Positions 8,570 to 16,330 of a stretch of DNA of 64,000 bases are shown here, piece after piece. The DNA comes from Microvirga sesbaniae (GTDB lineage Bacteria > Pseudomonadota > Alphaproteobacteria > Rhizobiales > Beijerinckiaceae). The notes under the pieces are model-generated. The model had not been told where the DNA came from and searched no databases. It worked only from the letters and a program-made list of their open reading frames with translations. Numbering within the stretch: the stretch's first letter is position 1; every line of letters begins with the position of its first letter. The stretch spans positions 58,518 through 122,517 of the forward strand of contig NZ_JAMXFJ010000003.1 of assembly GCF_025460805.1 (NCBI RefSeq). Reading direction: 5' to 3'. The position numbers were made by a program, and so were the translations under genes.

Positions 8570-8685
8570 GGATCATTCCTTCTGGAATCGGATCGATCGG
8601 GTGGGATATAGGAGCCTTCGGAGGAGAGGGAATAGCGCCGCGCATCGGGCCTGAGCGGCAGCCGGGCCGCCCGGGCGGACGGAGG

Positions 8686-9639
8686 TCACTTCCCTCCGGC
8701 CTGTGGGCGCATCACGCCTTTCTCGTCACGGCGCAAGGGTGCCGCTTGCTTCGGCAACGGAGCCCCGGGAGCATCCGCCACCGTCACGCCGTAGGGCCAG
8801 TCGGCAGGAGCGATGGCCACGTAGCGGGCATAGCCGCCCGTGCCGCCGAGGGGCTTGGCGAAGCCGATTGAGATCAGCGCTCCCGTCTCGGGAACCTTGT
8901 CCAGATTGGCCACCCCCTCCGCCTGTGTGAAATGGTTGTGCAGAAGCCAGGATTCGCCCTCCAGCGTTGGTGTCGTGTCGGTGTCGAGAGGCTCGTGTCC
9001 GTGAAACAGGATCTTGCGCTCCAGGTGCAGAAACTTGAGGGCGTCGAGGCTGACACCTGGATGGGGCTTGCTCGCGAAGCGGGCAGGGTCGCTCCAGCCC
9101 TTGTACCAATCGGACCGGACCATGACGACGGCGCCCTCGGGGATGCGGCCGTTCCTGGACTCCCAATCGCGAATATCCTCCAGACTCAGGTGGTATCCGG
9201 GGTCGGCTGCCACCTTGTCGTGGATCGGGATCACCACCAGCGGGCGAACCGCATAAGTGGCCGGCAGGTCGCTGATCGTTGCGCCATACTCGTCCCAGTG
9301 GGCGGGCGGGTCGAGCTGTGTCCCGTACTGGTCGGTCGTGAGCAGGTAGCCGGTCGCAACGAATCCGTGCTTGGCGTAGGTGTATTCCTCGCCCTTACGA
9401 ACATAGTTCGGAATGTCGGCGCCTGCCGTCGCGGCCTTGAACTCCGCATGGCCGAATCCCGGCCAGACCGGTTGGGCAGGCGCGAAGGCGTGGGTGAGAT
9501 CGATATGCTTGGCGCTTTTGATACTGTGTTCGTAGACCGGCCAGAGCCCCGTCTGCCCGGCGGGCTGCTGCGCGAAGGCAACGGATGAGATCAGAGTGCT
9601 TGTGAGGAAAACGGCCGCCGAGGCGTAGTTCGAGATCAC
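8686..9639 (-). CDS. Cyclase-family (kynurenine-formamidase fold) secreted hydrolase with altered metal motif
   Basis: A 317-residue protein with a signal peptide (cleavage near VAFA-QQ), so it acts in the periplasm. It belongs to the cyclase family, which includes bacterial kynurenine formamidase and other amide or lactone hydrolases. The family metal motif HxGTHxDxPxH appears here as QYGTQLDPPAH: Asp and the last His are kept but both earlier His positions are Gln. The GTG start at 9639 has a Shine-Dalgarno GGGAG at good distance. It is last in the run of minus-strand peptidase genes, 62 bases after the isoaspartyl peptidase. Substrate unknown. Confidence 0.8.
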   Translation of the reverse strand: MISNYASAAVFLTSTLISSVAFAQQPAGQTGLWPVYEHSIKSAKHIDLTHAFAPAQPVWPGFGHAEFKAATAGADIPNYVRKGEEYTYAKHGFVATGYLLTTDQYGTQLDPPAHWDEYGATISDLPATYAVRPLVVIPIHDKVAADPGYHLSLEDIRDWESRNGRIPEGAVVMVRSDWYKGWSDPARFASKPHPGVSLDALKFLHLERKILFHGHEPLDTDTTPTLEGESWLLHNHFTQAEGVANLDKVPETGALISIGFAKPLGGTGGYARYVAIAPADWPYGVTVADAPGAPLPKQAAPLRRDEKGVMRPQAGGK

Positions 9640-9701
9640 GTCAGACTCTCCCTTGGCTATGCCTCGCCATCATTCATCCGCGAGCGCCCGAATTCAATGC
9701 C

Positions 9702-10691
9702 TCAGTTCCCTTGGTCGTTGGGATCAGAGACATCGACGAGCGGTTCGTCGTAGATCGCGGTCAGGAGCTTGCCGTCGCCTCTGACGATGCCCCGATACAT
9801 TCCCGAGCAATTGAAGGGCAGGGACAGGTTGCCTGCACGATCGACCGCGATGATGCCGCCGGATCCGCCGGCCGGCGCCAGCATATCGATCACGACCGCG
9901 CGTGAAGCCTCTTCGAGGGACTGATCCGCATAGCGCATCCGGGAGGCGATCTCGTGAGCCGCCGCATAACGGATGAAGATCTCGCCATGGCCCGTCGCCG
10001 AGACGGCGCAGGTCTCGTTGTCCGCCCAGGTTCCGGCGCCGATGACGGGGCTGTCGCCGACACGCCCCGGAGACTTGGCCGTCATGCCGCCGGTGGATGT
10101 CGCCGCAGCGAGATTTCCGTTGCGATCGCGGGCGACTGCGCCAACCGTGCCATGCTTGCGCGACTCGTCGTGGTCGTCCGTTCCGCTGTGGCGCATGGCC
10201 AAAGTTTCCTGCAGGGCGTTCCAGCGCTGCTCGGTGTGGAAGTAGGATAGCTCCTCGAACGGGAGGCCCTGCCTGCGGCAGAATTCCATGGCGCTTTCGC
10301 CGATCAGGATGACATGGCCGGAATGCTCCATGACCGCGCGGGCGGCCAGGATCGGATTGCGCGGGCCGCAGATGCCCGCAACGGCGCCTGCGGCCCGGTC
10401 GCGGCCGTCCATGACGGCGGCGTCCATCTCCTGCTTGCCGGCCGACGTATAGACTGCGCCCCTTCCGGCATTGAAGAGAGGCTCGTCCTCGAGCGCCATC
10501 ACGGCGGCCGAGACCGCATCGAGCGCACTGCCGCCGTCAGCCAGGACGACGCGGCCTGCATTCAATGCCCGGCGCAGGCCTGCGTGATAAGCGGCTTCGC
10601 GCTCGGGCGTCATCTTGCTGCGAAGAATGGTGCCTGCGCCCCCGTGGACCGCCAAGGCGAAATCGTTCTGGGTGGGTGCATTGCTTGTCAT
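9702..10691 (-). CDS. Isoaspartyl peptidase/L-asparaginase (Ntn hydrolase, plant type)
   Basis: A 329-residue Ntn hydrolase that splits beta-aspartyl dipeptides and asparagine. It shows the family opening (FALAVHGGAGTI), the NAGRGAVYTSAG segment and the autocleavage site HGTVGAVA at 181-182; Thr182 would become the N-terminal nucleophile of the beta subunit after self-processing. The later GDSPVIGAGTWAD and ATGHGE motifs bind substrate carboxylates. There is no signal peptide, so it is cytoplasmic. The start at 10691 lies five bases after the stop of the P1 peptidase, placing both in one transcript. In this setting beta-aspartyl peptides are a likelier substrate than free asparagine (inference). 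Confidence 0.9.
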   Translation of the reverse strand: MTSNAPTQNDFALAVHGGAGTILRSKMTPEREAAYHAGLRRALNAGRVVLADGGSALDAVSAAVMALEDEPLFNAGRGAVYTSAGKQEMDAAVMDGRDRAAGAVAGICGPRNPILAARAVMEHSGHVILIGESAMEFCRRQGLPFEELSYFHTEQRWNALQETLAMRHSGTDDHDESRKHGTVGAVARDRNGNLAAATSTGGMTAKSPGRVGDSPVIGAGTWADNETCAVSATGHGEIFIRYAAAHEIASRMRYADQSLEEASRAVVIDMLAPAGGSGGIIAVDRAGNLSLPFNCSGMYRGIVRGDGKLLTAIYDEPLVDVSDPNDQGN

Positions 10692-10696
10692 GGGAA

Positions 10697-11752
10697 TCAC
10701 GTTCCGGGAGAGGGTGTTGCAAGGGTGTCGAGCAGGCCCGGGCGGTGGTGGCCAGATCGGCCCGTCATGGAGCCTGCGGCAACCAGCGCGTCGAGGACAG
10801 CCTCCTGCGTGGTGTCGGCCATGGCTTGGAAGAGAAGGTCGATACGCTGCTCGTTCAGGATCCGGATCGCGACAAGATCCGCATTCTCGCCGTGACACAG
10901 AATGTTGCCGGTGGTGAAGCCGATTGCGATATCGCCGCTCCCATGGCCCCAGAAGGAGCCGAGCCGGGCCAGCCCCACGCCGGAGCGACGAAGGATCCGA
11001 GTGAGCTGTCGATCGCTGAGAGGAATGTCGGTCGCCGCCACGACGATGATGGAACCTTTCTCGGTTCGATCGCGGTCAGGAAGGGAGATGACAGGCGCTA
11101 TGACCCTGCCGTCGGGCAGGCGCAGGTCGCCCGGCCGGCCGAAATTCGACAGAACGAGGACACCGAGGTGGAAACTCCGTCCGTCGATCTCGAGCCGGCG
11201 TGAGGCTGTGCCGACGCCGCCTTTGAATCCGAAGGTGCTCATCCCGCAGCCGGCGCCGACCGACCCGACTGCGACGTCCGATGAAGCGATGTCCAGAGCG
11301 GCTCGTGCATCATCCTCCGCAACGACGAGAGCCTGGATATCGTTCAGATAGCCGTCGTTGCACTCGAGCACGACCGGATTGACCGTTGATGTCTCCCTGC
11401 CGATATCCGGATTGCTCAAGATCGCGTGGCGCACAAGAGCCGTGCAGCAGGTTCCGACCGAGAGGGTGTTCGTGAGGAGAATGGGCGTTTCAAGGGCGCC
11501 CAGCTCTTCCACCTGCATCAGGCCTGCGCTCTTGCCGAAACCGTTCAGAACATGCGCCGCAGCGACCGGCTTCTGACGGTAGAGGTTCCCGCCATGCGGG
11601 ATGATGGCCGTCACGCCGGTGCGGATGTCGCCGTCATTGATCGTACGATGGCCGACCTTGACGCCCGGGACATCGGCGATGCTGTTGAACGTGCCTGGGG
11701 GCAGATCGCCACAGGCGAGGCCAGCATCCCGAGCGCGATGAGCGCGATCCAT
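10697..11752 (-). CDS. P1-family self-processing aminopeptidase (DmpA/BapA type)
   Basis: A 351-residue member of peptidase family P1, which includes the D-aminopeptidase DmpA and the beta-peptidyl aminopeptidase BapA. These cleave N-terminal D- or beta-amino acids after autocleaving before a Ser. Visible motifs: SIADVPGVKVGH, LTNTLSVGT, VGAGCGMSTFGFKGG, and HGSGDIAIGF at 270-279, where Gly271-Ser272 is the expected cleavage and Ser272 the nucleophile. The ATG at 11752 overlaps the deacetylase stop as TGATG and has AGAGGGG nine to ten bases upstream; an ATG at 11761 is an alternative. It is cytoplasmic. Neighbours suggest non-standard peptide substrates. Confidence 0.9.
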   Translation of the reverse strand: MDRAHRARDAGLACGDLPPGTFNSIADVPGVKVGHRTINDGDIRTGVTAIIPHGGNLYRQKPVAAAHVLNGFGKSAGLMQVEELGALETPILLTNTLSVGTCCTALVRHAILSNPDIGRETSTVNPVVLECNDGYLNDIQALVVAEDDARAALDIASSDVAVGSVGAGCGMSTFGFKGGVGTASRRLEIDGRSFHLGVLVLSNFGRPGDLRLPDGRVIAPVISLPDRDRTEKGSIIVVAATDIPLSDRQLTRILRRSGVGLARLGSFWGHGSGDIAIGFTTGNILCHGENADLVAIRILNEQRIDLLFQAMADTTQEAVLDALVAAGSMTGRSGHHRPGLLDTLATPSPGT

Positions 11753-12648
11753 CAGGGGCATTCCCCTCTGACAAAGGCGGCGATCTCCGCATGGGTGGCA
11801 ATCCACACGTCCGGACGCTGCGTGATCTCCTCCAGGAGTTTCTCGAGGATCCAGATGCGCGACCGGTAGCCCGTGACATGCGGATGCATCGTCAGAAGGA
11901 AAAGGCCGCCCTCTTCGTAGGCCCGCTCGAACTCGCGGAAGAAGATGTCGTAGACAGCCGTCGGCGGGGTATGCGGACGCAGGCCGTTGAAGCGGTGCAT
12001 GTTGAAGTACACCGCATCGTCGCGAATCCACTCCACGGGGAGCTCCACGATGCCGGTGGGCTCGCCCTTTTCCAGCAACTCGTAGGGGTCGTCGTCGGCC
12101 ATCAGGGACGAGTCGTAGAGAAGACCGAGCTCCCGCTCGATCCGCAGCGTGCTCGGACTGAAATCCCAGGAGGGAGTGCGCAAGCCTACCGGCCGGACTC
12201 CCGTGATCCGCTCCAGGGTCTCGGCCGACCGGAACATGAGATCACGTTCGATCTCATAGGGCAGTTGGCTGTTCAATTCGTGGATCCAGCCATGAATGCC
12301 GATTTCATGGCCTTCCGCGACGACCCGCCGCTGCTCATCTTCGTACAGAAGGGCGGCCACGGCCGGGACGAAGAACGTCGCCTTCGCATCGTACCGGGCG
12401 AGCGCGTCGAGAATTCTCGGAACACCCTGGCGATTGCCGTACTGCCCCTGAGACATGCGGCCCACGGATCTGCCACCGTCGCGCAACTCGTTCGTTTCGT
12501 GGTCTGAATCGAAGGATAGGGCGACAGCGCAGCGGGCTCCGTTCTTCCATTTCGCTGGTTTCATGGACCTTCCGGCGCGCACATGCTCGACCTTGCTACG
12601 CCAGATCTGCTCGTCCCAGGTCCAGGGTTGGCTGCCACCATCATCCAT
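11752..12648 (-). CDS. NodB-fold polysaccharide deacetylase/PuuE-like amidohydrolase
   Basis: A 298-residue protein without a signal peptide. The NodB catalytic pieces are present as SFDSDHE (residues 45-51, metal Asp and general base region), HGWIHE (metal His pair), RTPSWDF and the C-terminal LTMHPH. This variant is typical of the cytoplasmic PuuE/cyclic-imide-hydrolase branch, which opens allantoin-like or imide rings, rather than secreted chitin or peptidoglycan deacetylases. The Shine-Dalgarno AGGAAG precedes the ATG at 12648. The following P1 peptidase overlaps its stop. An imide-ring opener would fit with the isoaspartyl peptidase next door, but that is inference. Confidence 0.8.
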   Translation of the reverse strand: MDDGGSQPWTWDEQIWRSKVEHVRAGRSMKPAKWKNGARCAVALSFDSDHETNELRDGGRSVGRMSQGQYGNRQGVPRILDALARYDAKATFFVPAVAALLYEDEQRRVVAEGHEIGIHGWIHELNSQLPYEIERDLMFRSAETLERITGVRPVGLRTPSWDFSPSTLRIERELGLLYDSSLMADDDPYELLEKGEPTGIVELPVEWIRDDAVYFNMHRFNGLRPHTPPTAVYDIFFREFERAYEEGGLFLLTMHPHVTGYRSRIWILEKLLEEITQRPDVWIATHAEIAAFVRGECP

Positions 12649-12697
12649 GATTCTTCCTCGATATCCTTACTATAAACCTGCTTACCCTCGGCGGATC

Positions 12698-13453
12698 TCA
12701 GGAACGTCCACCGTCCGCCGAAATGATCTGGCCCGAGATCCAGGACGCGGCATCGGAGGCCAGGAACATGACGGCATTGGCGATGTCCTGCGGGTGACCC
12801 AGCCGACGCGTATGAATGCTCTCGACCAGCCGAGCCTGTCCCTCGGCGCCGTAGCTCTCCCATTGACGCTGGGTCGCCGGGTTGGACAGCACGAAGCCGG
12901 GAGCGACGCTGTTGACCGTGATCCCATAGGGGCCGAGCTCGAAGCTGAGTTGCTTGGTCAGGCCCACCAGGGCATGTTTCGACGCCGTATAGGCCTGGAT
13001 GCCGGTCAGGCTCGGGCGCAGGCCCGCTCCGGACGAGATGTTGACGATGCGGCCGAACTTCTGGCGCTTCATATGCGGAGCGACAGCCTGCGAGCACCAG
13101 AAGGCGCCGTGTACATTGGCTTCGAAGAGGACAAGCCACTCATGCTCGCTGACCTCGTCAATCGGCTTCGCCACCTGGCCACGTACGCCTCCCGCGCAAT
13201 TGACCAGAATGTCGATATTCCCCAGGCTCTCCGCCATGTCTTCGAACACACGGCCGACAGCGGCACGATCGGCCAAGTCGAGGACGCGCGTCGCCGCGGC
13301 GCCCGCTTCTGAAGCGATGCGCAATCCGGCCTCGTCCAGGTCGAGAGCCCAGACATGGGCGCCTTCCGATGCGAGGCATTGCACGATACTCCGGCCGATG
13401 CCCTGCGCCGCCCCGGTCACGGCGACCCGACGGTTGGTGAAATCCAGATTCAT
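12698..13453 (-). CDS. SDR-family oxidoreductase (FabG-like)
   Basis: A 251-residue classical SDR. The cofactor site is TGAAQGIG near residue 13; Asp after the second strand (ALDLDEAG) favours NAD(H) over NADP(H). NCAGG, the catalytic NISSGAG Ser and YTASK are all present, and the C-terminal SGQIISADGG is canonical. Its start codon overlaps the PanE-like stop by four bases (ATGA), so the two are translated together. Substrate unknown; a hydroxy-acid or keto product of the peptide module is a reasonable guess. Confidence 0.85.
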   Translation of the reverse strand: MNLDFTNRRVAVTGAAQGIGRSIVQCLASEGAHVWALDLDEAGLRIASEAGAAATRVLDLADRAAVGRVFEDMAESLGNIDILVNCAGGVRGQVAKPIDEVSEHEWLVLFEANVHGAFWCSQAVAPHMKRQKFGRIVNISSGAGLRPSLTGIQAYTASKHALVGLTKQLSFELGPYGITVNSVAPGFVLSNPATQRQWESYGAEGQARLVESIHTRRLGHPQDIANAVMFLASDAASWISGQIISADGGRS

Positions 13454-14466
13454 AGCGTCAGCATCTCGTCGAGAGTGGACCAGGATTGTTCTCTCCGCCC
13501 GTCCTCGATGTCATGGATCAGGTCGACGAGCCTGCCGATGGCAGGAGTCGCGATCCCGGCTTCGTGGCCGAGGGTCGCAATGATGGCGATCTGGGCGTCC
13601 ACTTCGGTCTTGCGCTTGCGCACGGCGAGATCGCGCCAGATGCCGGAATGCGTCTTGGCCGTATGCCGGTTGAACTCCGCCATGTCGGCGACGGAGCGAC
13701 GGGCAGCATCCTCGCCGGCTCCCGGCATGAAGGCGTCCGGGTTGAACCCGTTGAAGCCCAATGGCTTCACGCCGCGTGCGTTCGCAACCGCCATGACCTC
13801 CTGGCCAAGCCGACGGTAGACCGGAAAGTGCCGCTCGGAGGCAAGGTTCTCCGACATCGAGGCATTGGTCAGCGCCGTCGCAAAGAGCAGGGAGCCGTAG
13901 CCCAGTTTGCCCCAGAGATAGCCCCAGATGTTGTCGGTCAGGACAGCCTTCGGCTCGAAGATCGACAGAAGGCGATGGTATTCGCGCACGGCGGCGCCGG
14001 TCTGGCCGTCGAGACCGCCGACCGCAACCGCCGCCCGGTTGCCGAAAAGGATACGGCCCGGCTCGAGCCAGTCCGCGCCGAAATTGACGAAACAGCCGAT
14101 GGTCCGCTCGGCTCCGATCTCCGCGGCGATGATGATCTCGTTCAGTCCGTTCTGCGCGGAGAGAACGGTGCCGCCTTCCGCAAGATGAGGCTTCAGCGTG
14201 CGGACGGCATCGCGCGTATGATGAGCTTTGACGGCAAGGATGATGCGGTCGAACTGGCCCGTGACGCCGTCGGGCGTTGCGGCTTTGACCGGTTGCCGAA
14301 AGGTTTCGACGGGACCCTCGATGAGCAGTCCGTCGGCATTCATGGCGTCCACATGCGGCTCGACGATATCCACGAGCAGCACGTCCTCGCCCGCGCGGGC
14401 CAGATAGGCTCCGAGCGTGCCGCCGATGGCGCCGGCGCCCCAGATCAGGATGGTGTTCCGGTTCAT
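13450..14466 (-). CDS. Ketopantoate-reductase-family (PanE/ApbA-like) dehydrogenase
   Basis: A 338-residue two-domain dehydrogenase. The N-terminal Rossmann motif is IWGAGAIGGTLGAYLARAG (residues 8-26), with LAVKAH and SAQNGLNE as the family's cofactor and substrate loops. The C-terminal helical domain carries the conserved Lys (YLWGKLGYGSLL) and Asn/Ser positions. The family reduces 2-keto acids such as ketopantoate with NADPH. The setting in a catabolic operon and the length, greater than the usual 300 residues, argue against the dedicated pantothenate enzyme. It begins one base after the creatininase-like stop. Confidence 0.85.
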   Translation of the reverse strand: MNRNTILIWGAGAIGGTLGAYLARAGEDVLLVDIVEPHVDAMNADGLLIEGPVETFRQPVKAATPDGVTGQFDRIILAVKAHHTRDAVRTLKPHLAEGGTVLSAQNGLNEIIIAAEIGAERTIGCFVNFGADWLEPGRILFGNRAAVAVGGLDGQTGAAVREYHRLLSIFEPKAVLTDNIWGYLWGKLGYGSLLFATALTNASMSENLASERHFPVYRRLGQEVMAVANARGVKPLGFNGFNPDAFMPGAGEDAARRSVADMAEFNRHTAKTHSGIWRDLAVRKRKTEVDAQIAIIATLGHEAGIATPAIGRLVDLIHDIEDGRREQSWSTLDEMLTL

Positions 14467-15162
14467 CTACCAAGTCTCAATAAGAGCGCGGGTTTCCTCG
14501 ATCGCCACGGCCCAGATGGCGCTCATGTCTTCGTCCGAACGCTGGAAGTAGCCGCCGAAGTTTCCGTCCTGCAGGATCTCACGGACCCCCTCCGGGCCGA
14601 AGGTCCGCATCCGTTCGAGATCCACCATCGGCTTTTGATGCGCCGGTTGCTCGACACCGTCCAGACGGGTCCAGGGGAAGTTTTCCATCCAAGACGCATG
14701 GGAGGCAACCGGGTCGATCTGTTTCACTTTCTCGAGCGTGCGGGGCGCATTCCACCAGTTGTGGAACCTCACCCGACAATCCCGGTTCTCACCCATCCAT
14801 TCGATGGCGGCCGTTTGGCCGGGCGCATTCCCGCCATGACCATTGACGAAGAGGATGCGGCGAAAGCCCGTGCGCTTCAGGGAATCGAGGATATCGGTGA
14901 CGATGCGCAGATAGGTCTCGGCTTTCAGACAAATGGTTCCGGGATAGGCCATGAAGTATGGCGTGATGCCATAGGCCTGGACTGGGAACACCGGGACGCC
15001 GGTCGGTTCCGCGGCTTCCAGGGCCACGCGCTCCGCCAGGATGCTGTCGACGGACAGGCTCAGATAGGCATGCTGCTCCGTGCAGCCAAGGGGAACAATC
15101 GCGCGATCATCCGTCTTCAGGTATTCTTCGACCTGAAGCCAGTTCATCTCACTGATTTTCAT
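14467..15162 (-). CDS. Creatininase-family amidohydrolase
   Basis: A 231-residue member of the creatininase/MftE fold, metal-dependent amidases that open cyclic amides or trim peptides. Seen are the metal-binding PLGCTEQHAYLSLSVDS and the catalytic loop NGHGGN. The ATG at 15162 lies inside the last codons of the GntR gene (14-base overlap), so translation is coupled to the regulator. The family is broad: creatinine, formamide and mycofactocin-precursor hydrolysis are all known, so the substrate cannot be named. The second metal ligand set looks intact. Confidence 0.85.
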   Translation of the reverse strand: MKISEMNWLQVEEYLKTDDRAIVPLGCTEQHAYLSLSVDSILAERVALEAAEPTGVPVFPVQAYGITPYFMAYPGTICLKAETYLRIVTDILDSLKRTGFRRILFVNGHGGNAPGQTAAIEWMGENRDCRVRFHNWWNAPRTLEKVKQIDPVASHASWMENFPWTRLDGVEQPAHQKPMVDLERMRTFGPEGVREILQDGNFGGYFQRSDEDMSAIWAVAIEETRALIETW

Positions 15163-16234
15163 GAAAGTTTTCCTCTTGCGAAACGATGGACGAGCGCAGC
15201 CGCTCGATTGCGGGAAGCAGGGTCGCACGGATGGCATGGGGGTCCGGCACGTAGCGGAACTCCATCGCGCGACGATTCGGCGGAAGCATGCGCCTGACGG
15301 TCGCTTCCGCACCGCTGGCATAGATCGCCACATCGACCTCGGACAGGAACGCTTCCAGATCCGGCGCCGTGATCAGGCGCACATCCACATCGGAAACATG
15401 AGGCGCGAAGCGCAGGACGCCGGGCTTCATCAGGGCAGTGAACTCGGGAAAAATCGACACGATGCCGATGCGGGCCATAGGGTCGATCATGGCCAGCTGC
15501 GCGCGCGTCTCTTCGGCTGGAATGAAACTCAGGCCGACGACCGGAACGCCCGTCGGAACGAGATGCTCGACCTCGCCGCGCCGATGCGCGAGGGTCACGC
15601 AGATATCGCAGGGCGAGGGGAAGGGCTCACCCGCGTGCAGGGCATCGACGGTCGTCACCGCGATCGTATCGCCCGCGCCGAGATAGTCCTGGATGCGGTT
15701 GGCGTATTGCTGAGTCGTCTCGACGAAGTTGCCCACCATGACGAGGCGCAGTGCCCTGGAGGGCGTCGGACCTCGCGCCGCGCGGGCATTGACCAGCGAT
15801 GAAACGACGGAAGGAGCCAGTCCGAGCTGCTCCGCCTCCTGGAAGAGGCCCTCGATCCGGCGCTGGATCTTCCGGACGGCGCTCGACCGGAGGCCGTCGC
15901 TGTTGTGTCCGTCGCCCACATAGGTGCCCGCTCCAGGCTTTGCCTCGAGGAGACCCGCCTCACGCAACTCCCGGTAAACCGTCGCCACGGTCATGTGGGC
16001 GATCCCGGCCCGCTCCGCCAATTCCCGCACGGAGGGCAGGCGCTGTCCCGTCGGCAGTTCGCCCAGGGCAATGCCGAACTCGATCAGCCCACGCAGCTGG
16101 ATGCCGAGCGGCACCGGCAGGGTGCGGTCGAGCGCTCCCGCAAGGCTGGCAAGGATCCGCTCATCGGGCGTCCGTTCCGAGTCGCTATAACGGGTGCCCT
16201 CATAAGCGTCAGATGTTGATTGAGGTTTGGGCAA
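15149..16234 (-). CDS. GntR-family regulator with effector-binding C-domain
   Basis: A 361-residue transcription factor. The GntR winged helix is at about residues 45-107 (LPSVRELAERAGIAHMTVATVYRELREAGLLEAKPGAGTYV). The C-terminal 240 residues do not look like FCD, UTRA or aminotransferase domains; segments such as ALRLVMVGNFVETTQQYANRI and GVPVVGLSFIP resemble a sugar/peptide-binding-protein-like sensor fold. It is the first gene of the minus operon and divergent from the ABC importer, with a near-perfect palindrome at 16270-16287 between them. It most likely senses the imported compound and controls both arms. Confidence 0.85.
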   Translation of the reverse strand: MPKPQSTSDAYEGTRYSDSERTPDERILASLAGALDRTLPVPLGIQLRGLIEFGIALGELPTGQRLPSVRELAERAGIAHMTVATVYRELREAGLLEAKPGAGTYVGDGHNSDGLRSSAVRKIQRRIEGLFQEAEQLGLAPSVVSSLVNARAARGPTPSRALRLVMVGNFVETTQQYANRIQDYLGAGDTIAVTTVDALHAGEPFPSPCDICVTLAHRRGEVEHLVPTGVPVVGLSFIPAEETRAQLAMIDPMARIGIVSIFPEFTALMKPGVLRFAPHVSDVDVRLITAPDLEAFLSEVDVAIYASGAEATVRRMLPPNRRAMEFRYVPDPHAIRATLLPAIERLRSSIVSQEENFHENQ

Positions 16235-16269
16235 GGCGCTGTTGACTTTTCTTAACCGAGTGACCTACC

Positions 16270-16287
16270 GTTCTAATCGATAAGAAC
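16270..16287. promoter_or_regulatory. Candidate GntR operator between divergent arms
   Basis: GTTCTAATCGATAAGAAC is symmetric at 8 of 9 base pairs. It lies 36 bases from the regulator start and 44 bases from the importer start, where one protein could control both directions. A TTGACT at 16242-16247 could be a -35 element for the plus arm. Binding is inferred. Confidence 0.5.
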
Positions 16288-16330
16288 ACCTTGGACGAAA
16301 AGCCAGGGTCTTAGCAAGAGGGGAAGTGAA

